A stretch of DNA of 64,000 bases, taken from assembly GCA_965140395.1 (NCBI GenBank), contig OZ223206.1, positions 558,001 through 622,000 of the forward strand, in the 5' to 3' direction. Below the pieces are notes generated by a model that was not told where the DNA came from, made no database searches, and saw only the letters and a list, made by a program, of their open reading frames with translations. Each line of letters starts with the position of its first letter. Position 1 is the stretch's first letter. A program made the translations under genes and the position numbers. Source of the stretch: Parvibaculum sp002684405. Its GTDB lineage: Bacteria > Pseudomonadota > Alphaproteobacteria > Parvibaculales > Parvibaculaceae. This document shows, one piece after another, positions 7,933 through 15,896 of this stretch.

Positions 7933-9213
7933 TTATTGAGCGGGCGGCTTCACATCTTCCAGCCGGTCCACCTTCCTGAGATCCGGGAAGAGCCACATCC
8001 ACAGGCCCACCACGCCCAGCGTGCCGAGCCCGCCGATGATGACGGCGGGCACCGTGCCGAACCAGGCCGCCGTCACGCCGCTTTCGAATTCGCCAAGCTC
8101 GTTCGAGCCGCCGATGAAAAGCATTTCCACCGCGCTGACGCGTCCCAGCATCGCACGCGGGGTTGCCAGCGGAATGATGGTGGAGCGCACATAGACGCTC
8201 ACCATATCCGCCCCGCCCATCGCCACCAGCGCGCCCAGCGACAGCAGGAAATGCGTGGAGAGGCCGAAGACGATGGTCGCCACGCCGAACAACCCGATAC
8301 AGCCGAACATCCACAAGCCGGTATGGCGCGAGGGCGGCTTCCAGATGATGAGGAAATTCACAAGGAGCGCGCCGATGGCCGGGCCCGAGCGCATGAGCCC
8401 CAACCCTTCCGGCCCGACATGCAGAATGTCTTTGGCAAAGACCGGCAGCAGCGCCACCGCGCCGCCCAGCAGCACCGCGAAAAGATCGAGCGAGATCGCG
8501 CCCAGCACGATGGGCGTGCGGCGCATGAAGGCGATGCCCGCCATCACGCGCTCGAAGCCGCTGATAGCCGGTCCCTGCTGTTCCTCCGCCGCCTGCGGTT
8601 TGCGGATCAGCGAAAAGGTGAGACAGGAGAGCGCAAAGAGCACCGCGCAGGTGCCATAGGCCGCCGCCGGCCCGAAGATGTAGATCGCACCGCCCAGCGC
8701 CGGACCCGCGATCACCGCCACCTGAAAGGTCGACGAGCTGACGGCGATGGCGCGCGGCAGTTCATGGGCCGTCACCAGCATCGGCACGAAGGACCGCGCG
8801 GCGGGCGCCATCACGGCGCGCGCGCAACCGAAGGCGACCAGCACGGCGTAGAAATATCCCGGTGTCGTCGCACCCGTCACGGTGAGCCAGATCAGCGCGC
8901 CCGCGCTCGCCGCCTCCGTCAGCGTCGCCGCGCCGACGATGAGGCGGCGGTCCACCCGGTCGGCAATGTCGCCCGCCGGCAGCGTCAGTACCACCATGGG
9001 CAGAAACTGCGCAAGCCCCACAAAGCCCAGCGCCAGCGCGCTGCCCGTCAGGTCGTAGATCTGCCAGCCCACCGCCACCGACTGGATCAGCATGGCCAGC
9101 GTCGCGGCAAAACGGCCGGAAAGATAGAAGACGAGATCGCGGTTGCGCATCAACTGCCCGAGCGTCGGCATCGGCGCGGGCGTGGTCGAATCGTCTGTCG
9201 GTGAGGTCGTCAT
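7933..9213 (-). CDS. MFS transporter (EntS/MFS_3-like)
   Basis: 426-aa major facilitator protein with about twelve hydrophobic segments. After an N-terminal cytoplasmic stretch come LAQFLPMVVLTLPAGDIADR and DRVDRRLIVG, the loop 2-3 signature of MFS proteins. It resembles the enterobactin-exporter-like MFS_3 group, which exports siderophores, drugs or other small molecules; the cargo cannot be inferred. The ATG at 9213 is preferred to a TTG at 9234, though neither has a strong ribosome-binding site. It is monocistronic and converges on the 2OG oxygenase across a repeat. Confidence 0.85.
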   Translation of the reverse strand: MTTSPTDDSTTPAPMPTLGQLMRNRDLVFYLSGRFAATLAMLIQSVAVGWQIYDLTGSALALGFVGLAQFLPMVVLTLPAGDIADRVDRRLIVGAATLTEAASAGALIWLTVTGATTPGYFYAVLVAFGCARAVMAPAARSFVPMLVTAHELPRAIAVSSSTFQVAVIAGPALGGAIYIFGPAAAYGTCAVLFALSCLTFSLIRKPQAAEEQQGPAISGFERVMAGIAFMRRTPIVLGAISLDLFAVLLGGAVALLPVFAKDILHVGPEGLGLMRSGPAIGALLVNFLIIWKPPSRHTGLWMFGCIGLFGVATIVFGLSTHFLLSLGALVAMGGADMVSVYVRSTIIPLATPRAMLGRVSAVEMLFIGGSNELGEFESGVTAAWFGTVPAVIIGGLGTLGVVGLWMWLFPDLRKVDRLEDVKPPAQ

Positions 9214-9285
9214 GATCGCGCGTTTATGCCGCAAAGACGGCCTGCCGTCGCGTCCTGTTTTCGCAAGATCTTCCTCATTCTAAGC

Positions 9286-9315
9286 GTCATCCCGGCGAAA
9301 GCCGGGACCCATTGG
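9286..9315 (+). repeat. Partial GTCA-type repeat (first hairpin only)
   Basis: GTCATCCCGGC-gaaa-GCCGGGACCCATTGG, the same left end as the element at 19254-19356, but the right half is missing. It looks like a truncated copy. Confidence 0.6.
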
Positions 9316-9341
9316 CCTCTCGGCTCACCCGTGCCTTGGTC

Positions 9342-9439
9342 CCTCACCCTGAGGAGCGGCGTAGCCGCGTCTCGAAGGGCGAGGCCCAGGCCTGTTGCCA
9401 TCCTTCGAGACGGGCCTGACGGCCCTCCTCAGGATGAGG
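9342..9439. repeat. Long imperfect inverted repeat (CCTCA...TGAGG family)
   Basis: 98-bp element with arms CCTCACCCTGAGGAG and CTCCTCAGGATGAGG, nested GTCTCGAAGG and CCTTCGAGAC, and further hairpins within. I recall very similar palindromes scattered through Rhizobiales genomes. It is distinct from the GTCA-bounded family. Confidence 0.75.
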
Positions 9440-9590
9440 TTTTCGGGTGAGGCAAGCCGACGCGCCACCTGCGGCCAATATGCCGCAGTGTTTTCCGCTT
9501 GCATCACCCCGTCCCATTCCCATATATGTTGCGCCGCAACATGAATGGCGGTTCCGCTTTTGGGCCGCCATCTATCGAATGGAGACAGAC

Positions 9591-9776
9591 ATGTTCAGGG
9601 AATGGCTTGACGCCGCCGCTTCGGTGGCCGGTCTTTTCGCCGGCGTTCCCTTCTGGATCGAGCCCGTCGAGGGCGTATCCGGTCCCGTCGCCGCCGAAAT
9701 GGCCGCCCGGGAAGAAGCAGCGCGCGAGGAGTTCGACAACGGAACCTTCGCCCTCTTCAAGCACGCCGCCGACTAA
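9591..9776 (+). CDS. Small hypothetical protein, 61 aa
   Basis: Unrecognised. GGAGA lies about seven bases before this ATG; the ATG twelve bases upstream is worse placed. The product begins MFREWLDAAASVAGLFAGVPFW, an amphipathic or weakly hydrophobic stretch, then an acidic, Ala/Glu-rich helix (MAAREEAAREEFDNG), ending FALFKHAAD. An intrinsic terminator at 9823 supports a real transcript. The frame is open further upstream to 9447, but that part overlaps repeats and looks non-coding. Possibly a small membrane-associated protein; function unknown. Confidence 0.6.
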   Translation: MFREWLDAAASVAGLFAGVPFWIEPVEGVSGPVAAEMAAREEAAREEFDNGTFALFKHAAD

Positions 9777-9822
9777 ACCCGCTTTATAGAAGCGGATCGG
9801 CGCTGCCGAAGCAGTATTCATG

Positions 9823-9871
9823 AACCCCGGTTCCTTTCTTCGCAGATGCGAAGCGAGGACCGGGGTTTTTG
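9823..9871 (+). terminator. Intrinsic terminator
   Basis: AACCCCGGT...ACCGGGGTT with an inner TTCGCAGATGCGAAG hairpin, followed by TTTTTGTTG. It ends the transcript of the 61-aa gene. Confidence 0.8.
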
Positions 9872-9895
9872 TTGTCCGGCCGCTTTCCTTTTCCC

Positions 9896-9980
9896 GTCAT
9901 GCCCCGCTTCATGCGGGGCATCCACGTCTTTGCCGCAATGGAAGGAAGACGTGGATGGCCCGGACAAGCCGGGCCATGAC
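9896..9980 (+). repeat. GTCATG-bounded cloverleaf repeat (most regular copy)
   Basis: 85 bp. It has GTCATG/CATGAC ends, hairpin GCCCCGC-ttcat-GCGGGGC, internal stem CATCCACGTCTT/AAGACGTGGATG of 12 bp, and hairpin GGCCCGG-acaag-CCGGGCC. It lies just past the terminator and about 100 bases before the TetR gene. Confidence 0.85.
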
Positions 9981-10012
9981 GAGAAGGGTGTGCAACCTCA
10001 AAATCGTCCCGA

Positions 10013-10041
10013 TTGACTACAAACCTGAACCATGGTTCACT
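10013..10041 (+). promoter_or_regulatory. Candidate promoter with TetR operator palindrome
   Basis: The perfect 14-bp palindrome TGAACCATGGTTCA (10026-10039) lies between a TTGACT -35-like box (10013-10018) and a weak TTCACT at 17-base spacing, about 50 bases before the TetR start. This is the usual layout for autorepression by the downstream regulator. Confidence 0.6.
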
Positions 10042-10086
10042 CCCTCCTGAATTGATATTCACTCCAAGGGATTCGAGAGGTTCGCA

Positions 10087-10752
10087 TTGGCCTATCGCCG
10101 GACAGGGAAAGTCTCCGCCCGCCTCGCCGACAATCGGCGGCGCATTCTGAATTCCGCCCGCGAAATCGTGGCTGAAGGCGGATTCAGTTCCGCGCAGATG
10201 AGCGAGGTGGCGCGCCGGGCCGGTGTCGCCACGGGCACGCTCTACCGTTATTTCCCCTCCAAGGAGGATCTCTGCCGGCAGGTGTTCCGCGAGGTGTCGA
10301 CCCGCGAGATGAACATTCTTGCGAATATCGCTTCAGAAGATGCGCCCGCCATGGAGCGGCTCGAATCCGTGCTGCGGACCTTCGCGGGCCGCGCCATTCA
10401 GGGCCGCCGCCTCGCCTATGCGCTGCTGGCCGAACCCGTCGATGTGGGCCTCTCGGAAGACCGCACAAGGTTCCGCCGCACGCATGCGCAGGTTTTCGCG
10501 GGCATTCTCGAAGATGCCATTGAGGCGGGCGATATTCCGCGGATCAACACGCAGATCGCGGCGGCCTGCATCGCGGGCGCCATTCCGACGGCGCTGATCG
10601 GGCCGCTTGCGCCGGAGTCGCATGACATTGAAGCCCAGGCCGGCGAGCGCGTGCTGGACGACATCGTCGCCTTTTGCCTGGCCGCGGTTCACGCAGGTCC
10701 CGTGGCAACCAAAAAGAACGAGAAAACCGAAGAGCGGAGGATCGCATCATGA
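10087..10752 (+). CDS. TetR/AcrR family regulator of the adjacent desaturase
   Basis: 221-aa repressor. The N-terminal helix-turn-helix is clear (SEVARRAGVATGTLYRYFPSK, about residues 38-58). The C-terminal ligand domain ends in a basic tail. Translation starts at TTG, six bases after GAGAGG. The stop overlaps the desaturase start (ATGA). TetR regulators paired with desaturases (DesT in Pseudomonas) sense acyl-CoA saturation, so the same role is inferred here. The palindrome at 10026 is the likely operator. Confidence 0.88.
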   Translation: MAYRRTGKVSARLADNRRRILNSAREIVAEGGFSSAQMSEVARRAGVATGTLYRYFPSKEDLCRQVFREVSTREMNILANIASEDAPAMERLESVLRTFAGRAIQGRRLAYALLAEPVDVGLSEDRTRFRRTHAQVFAGILEDAIEAGDIPRINTQIAAACIAGAIPTALIGPLAPESHDIEAQAGERVLDDIVAFCLAAVHAGPVATKKNEKTEERRIAS

Positions 10753-11777
10753 CCGCCAAAACCGTCGGCGCCGGCGAACTTTTATCTCCCCAGCAACTGG
10801 CCGTGGTGCGCGAGCGCTCCGATTTGTGCGGCACATGGCTCGTCGTCCATGCCTGGGGCGTCATCTTTCTGTCCATGGCGATGTTCGCCTGGTTCCCGAA
10901 CCCGCTCACCTTCATCGCCGCGGTGGTGCTGATCGGCGGGCGCCAGCTCGGGCTTGCGATCCTGATGCATGACGGCGCGCATGGCATCCTCACGAAGAAC
11001 CAGAAGCTCAACATGTTTCTGAGCCAGTGGTTCTGCGCCTATCCGATGCTGGCCGAAACGGGCGCCTATCGCCGCTATCACCTGAAGCATCACGCCAATA
11101 CGCAGCAGCAGGAAGACCCCGACCTCATCCTGTCGGCGCCCTTCCCCATCACGAAGAAGAGCTTCCGCCGCAAGGTGATCCGCGACCTGACCGGCCAGAC
11201 CGGCTATCAGCAGCGCAAGGCGCAGTTCCTGAACGCCATCGGCCCGTCGGACTGGCCGCTGTCGCAGCGCCTTGCCAATTTCAACAAGAAGCTGGGCAAG
11301 TCCGCGCTCACCAATGCGGCGCTTTTCGCCATTCTCTGGGCGGCCGGGCATCCCTGGTATTTCGTCACGCTCTGGGTTCTGCCGCTGCTCACCTGGCACC
11401 AGTTCATCACCCGCGTGCGCAATATCGCCGAGCACGCCATGGTGGATGACGACGATCCGTTCCGTTACGCCCGCACGACGCGCGCCGGGCTCTTCATGCG
11501 CGCGGTGCTCGCCCCCTATTGGGTGAACTACCATGTCGAGCATCACCTGATGATGTGGGTGCCCTGCTACAACCTGCCCAGGACGCAGGCCTATCTCTTC
11601 GCCAACGGCTTCGGCGAGCGGATGGAGATCAAGGACAGCTATTTCGACGTGATCCGCATGGCGACCTCGCGCCCCGACAGCGACGACAGGCCGGGCGAGC
11701 TGAAGCACAATGCGCGCCGCCGCCGGGTGGAAGGCTCCATGGGCGAAGGCTTCGAGCCCAGCCAGGACGCTGCGTAA
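10749..11777 (+). CDS. Membrane fatty acid desaturase
   Basis: 342-aa di-iron membrane desaturase that would insert a double bond into membrane-lipid or acyl-CoA chains. All three His boxes are present: HDGAH (74-78), HLKHH (111-115) and HVEHH (262-266). Hydrophobic segments lie at about residues 30-70 and 185-220. It is co-transcribed with the TetR gene (ATGA overlap) and followed by a strong terminator. Regiospecificity cannot be read from sequence. Confidence 0.92.
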   Translation: MTAKTVGAGELLSPQQLAVVRERSDLCGTWLVVHAWGVIFLSMAMFAWFPNPLTFIAAVVLIGGRQLGLAILMHDGAHGILTKNQKLNMFLSQWFCAYPMLAETGAYRRYHLKHHANTQQQEDPDLILSAPFPITKKSFRRKVIRDLTGQTGYQQRKAQFLNAIGPSDWPLSQRLANFNKKLGKSALTNAALFAILWAAGHPWYFVTLWVLPLLTWHQFITRVRNIAEHAMVDDDDPFRYARTTRAGLFMRAVLAPYWVNYHVEHHLMMWVPCYNLPRTQAYLFANGFGERMEIKDSYFDVIRMATSRPDSDDRPGELKHNARRRRVEGSMGEGFEPSQDAA

Positions 11778-11799
11778 GCTGCCGTTCCGAATTTGCGAC

Positions 11800-11829
11800 A
11801 AGGCCCGCCTTTCCGGAGGCGGGCCTTTC
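11800..11829 (+). terminator. Intrinsic terminator after desaturase
   Basis: AAGGCCCGCCT-ttccgg-AGGCGGGCCTT followed by TCC; 11-bp perfect stem. The T-run is short, partly inside the stem. Confidence 0.75.
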
Positions 11830-11875
11830 CATGTTAAACCTCTCCCCAACAAGACATTTGAGGGAGAAAGCGTCC

Positions 11876-12943
11876 ATGAGCGCCGCAGAACAGAACCAGC
11901 CTGAAATCACCGAGGTGCGCGAGGCGCACCGTTTCGACGTGAAGCGCCTCGAAGACTGGTGCCGCGCGCATGTCGAGGGCTTTTCCGGCGATCTGGAGGT
12001 CCGTCAGTTCGAGGGCGGCCAGTCCAATCCCACCTTCCTGCTGACGACGACGGGCGCGAGTGGCGGCAAGCGCTATGTGATGCGCAAGAAGCCGCCCGGA
12101 AAGCTGCTCGCCTCCGCCCATCAGGTGGATCGCGAATACCGCGTCATGAAGGCGCTCGGGCCGACGGATGTGCCGGTCCCGCATATGTATGCGCTGTGCG
12201 AGGACGACGATGTCATCGGCACCGCCTTCTATGTCATGGAATATCTAGAAGGCCGCGTCTTTGCCGACCAGACCATGCCCGGCTCCAGCGAAGAAGAGCG
12301 CCGCGCCGTCTATGCCAATCTCGCCGAGAACCTGGCAAAGCTTCACGCCGTCGATTACGAGGCGGTGGGCCTTTCCGATTTCGGCCGCCCCGGCAATTAT
12401 TTCGAGCGGCAGATCGGGCGCTGGATCAAGCAGTATCGCGGCGCGCAGACCGACGACATTCCCTCCATGGAACAGCTCATCGACTGGTTGCCGCAGAACA
12501 TTCCCGACGAGCCCTCCGTCACCATCGCGCATGGCGATTACCGCCTCGGCAATGTGATGTTCCATCCGACCGAGCCGCGCATGATCGCCGTTCTGGACTG
12601 GGAGCTGTGCACCATCGGGCATCCGCTCGCCGATGTGGCCTATACCTGCATGTTCGATCTGATGGCCGTGTCCGCGACCGCCGCGCCCATCGACCGGGGC
12701 GCCACGCCGGGCATTCCGACGGTGGAGGAATATGTCGCGGATTATTGCCGGCAGGCGGGCCGCGACGGGATCGAGGATCTGAATTTCTACCTCGCCTTCT
12801 CCATGTTCCGCCTCGCCTCCATCAGCCAGGGTGTCTACAAGCGCGGGCTGGACGGCAATGCGAGTTCGGAACGGGCCAAGACCATGGGCGATGCCTGCCG
12901 TCACCTGGCGGACAAGGCATGGGAAATCGCGCAGTCGAGTTGA
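11876..12943 (+). CDS. APH-fold phosphotransferase, ACAD10/11 N-terminal-like (copy 1)
   Basis: 355-aa kinase of the aminoglycoside phosphotransferase fold in the subgroup matching the N-terminal domain of mammalian ACAD10/ACAD11. The ATP-site region has FEGGQSNPTFLL and YVMRKKPPGKLL. The catalytic motif is HGDYRLGN (from H219) and the metal motif is LDWE (about D241), followed by GHPLADVAY. In mammals this domain is reported to phosphorylate 4-hydroxyacyl-CoA before the dehydrogenase domain acts. An ACAD10/11-type dehydrogenase lies 3 kb away (17135, minus strand). A good AGGGAG precedes the ATG. A paralogue is at 43295. Antibiotic resistance is unlikely. Confidence 0.9.
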   Translation: MSAAEQNQPEITEVREAHRFDVKRLEDWCRAHVEGFSGDLEVRQFEGGQSNPTFLLTTTGASGGKRYVMRKKPPGKLLASAHQVDREYRVMKALGPTDVPVPHMYALCEDDDVIGTAFYVMEYLEGRVFADQTMPGSSEEERRAVYANLAENLAKLHAVDYEAVGLSDFGRPGNYFERQIGRWIKQYRGAQTDDIPSMEQLIDWLPQNIPDEPSVTIAHGDYRLGNVMFHPTEPRMIAVLDWELCTIGHPLADVAYTCMFDLMAVSATAAPIDRGATPGIPTVEEYVADYCRQAGRDGIEDLNFYLAFSMFRLASISQGVYKRGLDGNASSERAKTMGDACRHLADKAWEIAQSS

Positions 12944-12969
12944 CCGGCGCGGTCGCGTCCAAATCATGC

Positions 12970-12985
12970 TTAAGGCGGCCTTAAC
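12970..12985. promoter_or_regulatory. CtrA-type box
   Basis: TTAAGGCGGCCTTAAC matches the CtrA consensus TTAA-N7-TTAA(C) exactly and is also a palindrome. It lies about 118 bases upstream of the PAS histidine kinase start. CtrA is the alphaproteobacterial cell-cycle response regulator. Confidence 0.6.
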
Positions 12986-13102
12986 GGCGCGGTTTTTTGC
13001 CCGGCCAACAAGATGTTCTTAAAGAATCGCGCCTAACCTCTCCGGAATGAAGGAAACACCGTCCATTGAGGCGGTATGGGGCAGTCCATCCGGAGGTCGC
13101 AT

Positions 13103-15109
13103 ATGCACCCCTCGAAGGCGCAGCAGTCGAGCGCCCTGAACGAGGAAACGAAACGCCCGGCGGAAGCGGCGGCGGATGCCGTGCTTGCGCCTGCGAAGCC
13201 GTATGTGCAGCCCTCCGCCCAGCTTTTCCGTTCGCTGATCGAAAACGCCTCCGACATCTTCTCCATCATTCTGCCCGACGGGACGATCGGCTATCTCAGC
13301 CCGGCCGCATCCGATGTGCTCGGCTTTCCCGCGGAGAAGGCCGTCGGTCGGAGCATTCTCGATATGGTCCATCGCGACGATCGCGCCGCGTTGAGGGACG
13401 ACCTCGAAAGCTGCCTCAGCCATACAGTGGAATCCTTCCGCATACGCACGCGCATGCGCTCGTCCGACGGGTCGTGGCGGGTCATGGAAACGCGGGCGCA
13501 GAACCATGTCGACGATCCCGAGATCGGCGGCATTCTCTGCATCACGCACGACGTCACGCAGTCGGAGGAAATGGCCTCGCTGCTGCGCGAAGCCGAAGAG
13601 CTCGCGCGCTTCGGTCACTGGCGCTGGGTGAAGGGCGATCCCTCGCCGAGCTGGTCGCCCGGCGTGGCGCGCATTCTGGGGCGCTCCGTTTCCGGCATGC
13701 CGAGAAGCGGCAACTGGTACGAACAGCTCGTCCACCCCAATGACCGCGACGAATTGCTGTCGAAATTCATCGAGGCTTTCGAGACCCATACGCCGATCCA
13801 TTGCGTCACCCGCTTCCGCGCCTCCGACGGCACATGGCGCCACATCAAGATCCACGCCTATTCCGAAGTGGATGCGCATGATGAAATCGGCGCCCTTGTC
13901 GGGCTTGCGGAGGATGTGACGGAGGAGGTCCAGGCCGATCAGGCGCTGCGCACCTCTGAAGCCCGCTATCGTCTGTTGACGGAAGAAGCCTCGGACGTGG
14001 TTGCGCAATATACGCTGGACGGCACGGTTCTCTACATCTCGCCTTCCGTGCAGTCGCTTTTCGGCTATCCGCCGGAAAACTATATCGGCACCTCCTTCGC
14101 CATGCAGCAGGTCCATCCCGACGACATGGCATGGATGTCGCCCGCCTTTCTGGAGCTCGAACACAACCGCGACATGGTTCGTTTCGAATATCGCGCCAGG
14201 CATGCGAACGGCGACTATATCTGGGTCGAGACCACCATGCGCGCCACGCGCAATCTCGGCGAGCGGGTGGAGATCATCGGCGTCACGCGCGACATCAATG
14301 CGCGCAAGGCCTATGAGGCGGAACTCAAGGACGCGCGCGAGCGCGCGGAAGCCGCCAGCCGCACCAAGTCGCGTTTCCTCGCCAATATGAGCCATGAGCT
14401 GCGCACGCCGCTCAACGCCATTATCGGCTTTTCCGAAATCCTCAACCTCCAGATGTTCGGCGAGCTCGGGCATGAGCGCTACAAGGAATACGCCCAGCTC
14501 ATCAATGAGAGCGGCCAGCTCCTGCTCGACCTCATCAGCGACATTCTCGACATGTCGAAAATCGAGGCGGGCAAATACGAGCTGCATCCGGAAGAAGGCG
14601 ACATGCGTCAGATCGCCGAGGCAACGCTTCGCCTGGTGCGCGCCAGAGCGGACGAAAACCGTCAAAAGCTGGACCTCATCGTCCCGGGACCGGCCCCTCT
14701 GCCCATCGTCGCGGATATCCGCGCGGTGAAGCAGATCCTGCTGAACCTTCTGTCCAATGCGATCAAGTTCACGCCGGCGGGCGGCCGGATTTCCATCGAG
14801 ATCCAGCACCTCGACGACAGCTATATGCTGCGCGTCACCGACACCGGCTGCGGCATTCCCGAAAGCCAGCTCCCGCGCCTCGGCCGGGCCTTCGAGCAGA
14901 TTTCCGGCAATGCCGCCGTCGCCCAGCAGGGCACGGGCCTCGGCCTTGCGATGGTGCGCTCGCTGGCGGAAATGCATGGCGGCGATTTCCGCATCGAAAG
15001 CGAAATCGGCCGCGGCACGAGCGTCACGGTGCGGCTGCCCGTCATTCCTTTCTGCCCGCTGGAAACCCATGCGGACGAGGATACGCAGGCCCGGCTGCGC
15101 ACGGCCTGA
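13103..15109 (+). CDS. Multi-PAS sensor histidine kinase (DivJ/PleC-like)
   Basis: 668-aa cytoplasmic histidine kinase with no membrane segment. Three PAS domains are visible at roughly residues 35-160, 165-285 and 290-415, each ending in a PAC-like D-I/V-T motif (THDVTQSEE, AEDVTEEVQ, TRDINARK). Next comes HisKA with the phospho-acceptor in FLANMSHELRTPLNAIIGFS (H431), then HATPase_c with NLLSNAIKF, DTGCGIPE and GTGLGLAMV. The kinase core resembles the DivJ/PleC group. No response regulator is adjacent. The ATG at 13103 has GGAGG upstream; an in-frame ATG at 13076 is possible. A CtrA-type box precedes the gene. Confidence 0.92.
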   Translation: MHPSKAQQSSALNEETKRPAEAAADAVLAPAKPYVQPSAQLFRSLIENASDIFSIILPDGTIGYLSPAASDVLGFPAEKAVGRSILDMVHRDDRAALRDDLESCLSHTVESFRIRTRMRSSDGSWRVMETRAQNHVDDPEIGGILCITHDVTQSEEMASLLREAEELARFGHWRWVKGDPSPSWSPGVARILGRSVSGMPRSGNWYEQLVHPNDRDELLSKFIEAFETHTPIHCVTRFRASDGTWRHIKIHAYSEVDAHDEIGALVGLAEDVTEEVQADQALRTSEARYRLLTEEASDVVAQYTLDGTVLYISPSVQSLFGYPPENYIGTSFAMQQVHPDDMAWMSPAFLELEHNRDMVRFEYRARHANGDYIWVETTMRATRNLGERVEIIGVTRDINARKAYEAELKDARERAEAASRTKSRFLANMSHELRTPLNAIIGFSEILNLQMFGELGHERYKEYAQLINESGQLLLDLISDILDMSKIEAGKYELHPEEGDMRQIAEATLRLVRARADENRQKLDLIVPGPAPLPIVADIRAVKQILLNLLSNAIKFTPAGGRISIEIQHLDDSYMLRVTDTGCGIPESQLPRLGRAFEQISGNAAVAQQGTGLGLAMVRSLAEMHGGDFRIESEIGRGTSVTVRLPVIPFCPLETHADEDTQARLRTA

Positions 15110-15130
15110 GGTCCCGCCCCGGACCCCGCC

Positions 15131-15772
15131 TCAAATCCCCATGAACTGTTTCAGCGCCACGTCCATTTCGGCGAGCACGCGGGCGCAATGCGTATCGTCA
15201 TACATCGCCCGGTAATAGCGCTCGACATTGACGAACGGCTTCAGCGGTTTTTCCTCGCCGAACATCGGCCCCAGACGTTCGAAGAAGAAGAGGATCGGCA
15301 CCAGCGCGCAGTCGGCGAAGCTCAGCGTATTGCCGAGCGCATAGGCCGAGCCGTCCAGATAGGTGTCGAGCCAGCCCATGCCTTCGACCACTTCGCCCAT
15401 GGCGCGCGCCACGAGGTTCTTGTCGCGGGTGCGCGGATCGATCTGGTCGAAGAGATCGCCCATCGGCTCCATCACATAGATTTCGCCGATGCGCGCCAGC
15501 AGGCGTATCTGCGCCCGCGCCACCGGGTCGGCGGGCAGAAGCGGCGCGCCCTCGCCCTTCTCCTCGAAATATTCGCAGATCACATCGGATTCGGGGATCA
15601 CGTGATCGCCGTCGATCAGCGTCGGCACCTTGTGCATCGGCGTCAGCGCGGCGAGCTCGGCCTTCACCGCGTCGTCCGATATCGGCAGCAGCTCGACATC
15701 GAGGCCCTTTGCATAGATGGCGATCCGGCAGCGCCCCGAATAGGGCGACAATTGTGCGTTGTACATCTGCAT
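15131..15772 (-). CDS. Glutathione S-transferase family protein
   Basis: 213 aa. The N-terminal thioredoxin-like domain has the early SPYSGRCRI motif (Ser/Cys candidates for thiol activation) and the conserved HKVPTLIDG and PESDVICEYF (cis-Pro and glutathione gamma-glutamyl contacts). The helical C-terminal domain has LSFADCALVPILFF. The substrate is unknown. It converges on the histidine kinase and lies downstream of the acyl-CoA dehydrogenase on the same strand, with about 125 bases between. Confidence 0.9.
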   Translation of the reverse strand: MQMYNAQLSPYSGRCRIAIYAKGLDVELLPISDDAVKAELAALTPMHKVPTLIDGDHVIPESDVICEYFEEKGEGAPLLPADPVARAQIRLLARIGEIYVMEPMGDLFDQIDPRTRDKNLVARAMGEVVEGMGWLDTYLDGSAYALGNTLSFADCALVPILFFFERLGPMFGEEKPLKPFVNVERYYRAMYDDTHCARVLAEMDVALKQFMGI

Positions 15773-15896
15773 GTGAAGGAGCCTTTTTCAGTTTCTCCAT
15801 CCGGACAAGCAGATGGCCGGCCCGGTTCCCCGGCACCGGCCATCCCTTCGTATCAGCGGTTCCCGCTCATACCGTCTGTTCCACGCCGCAGGCGGA

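Noticed and set aside
9447..9590. N-terminal extension of the 61-aa gene
   Set aside because: The extra residues overlap palindromic sequence and the internal ATG at 9591 has the proper ribosome-binding site.
11876..12943. Aminoglycoside resistance gene
   Set aside because: The APH fold is shared, but the conserved segments match the ACAD10/11 kinase group and a second chromosomal copy exists.
13019..15070. 683-codon open frame antisense to the histidine kinase
   Set aside because: No recognisable domain; the + strand kinase has intact PAS, HisKA and HATPase motifs.
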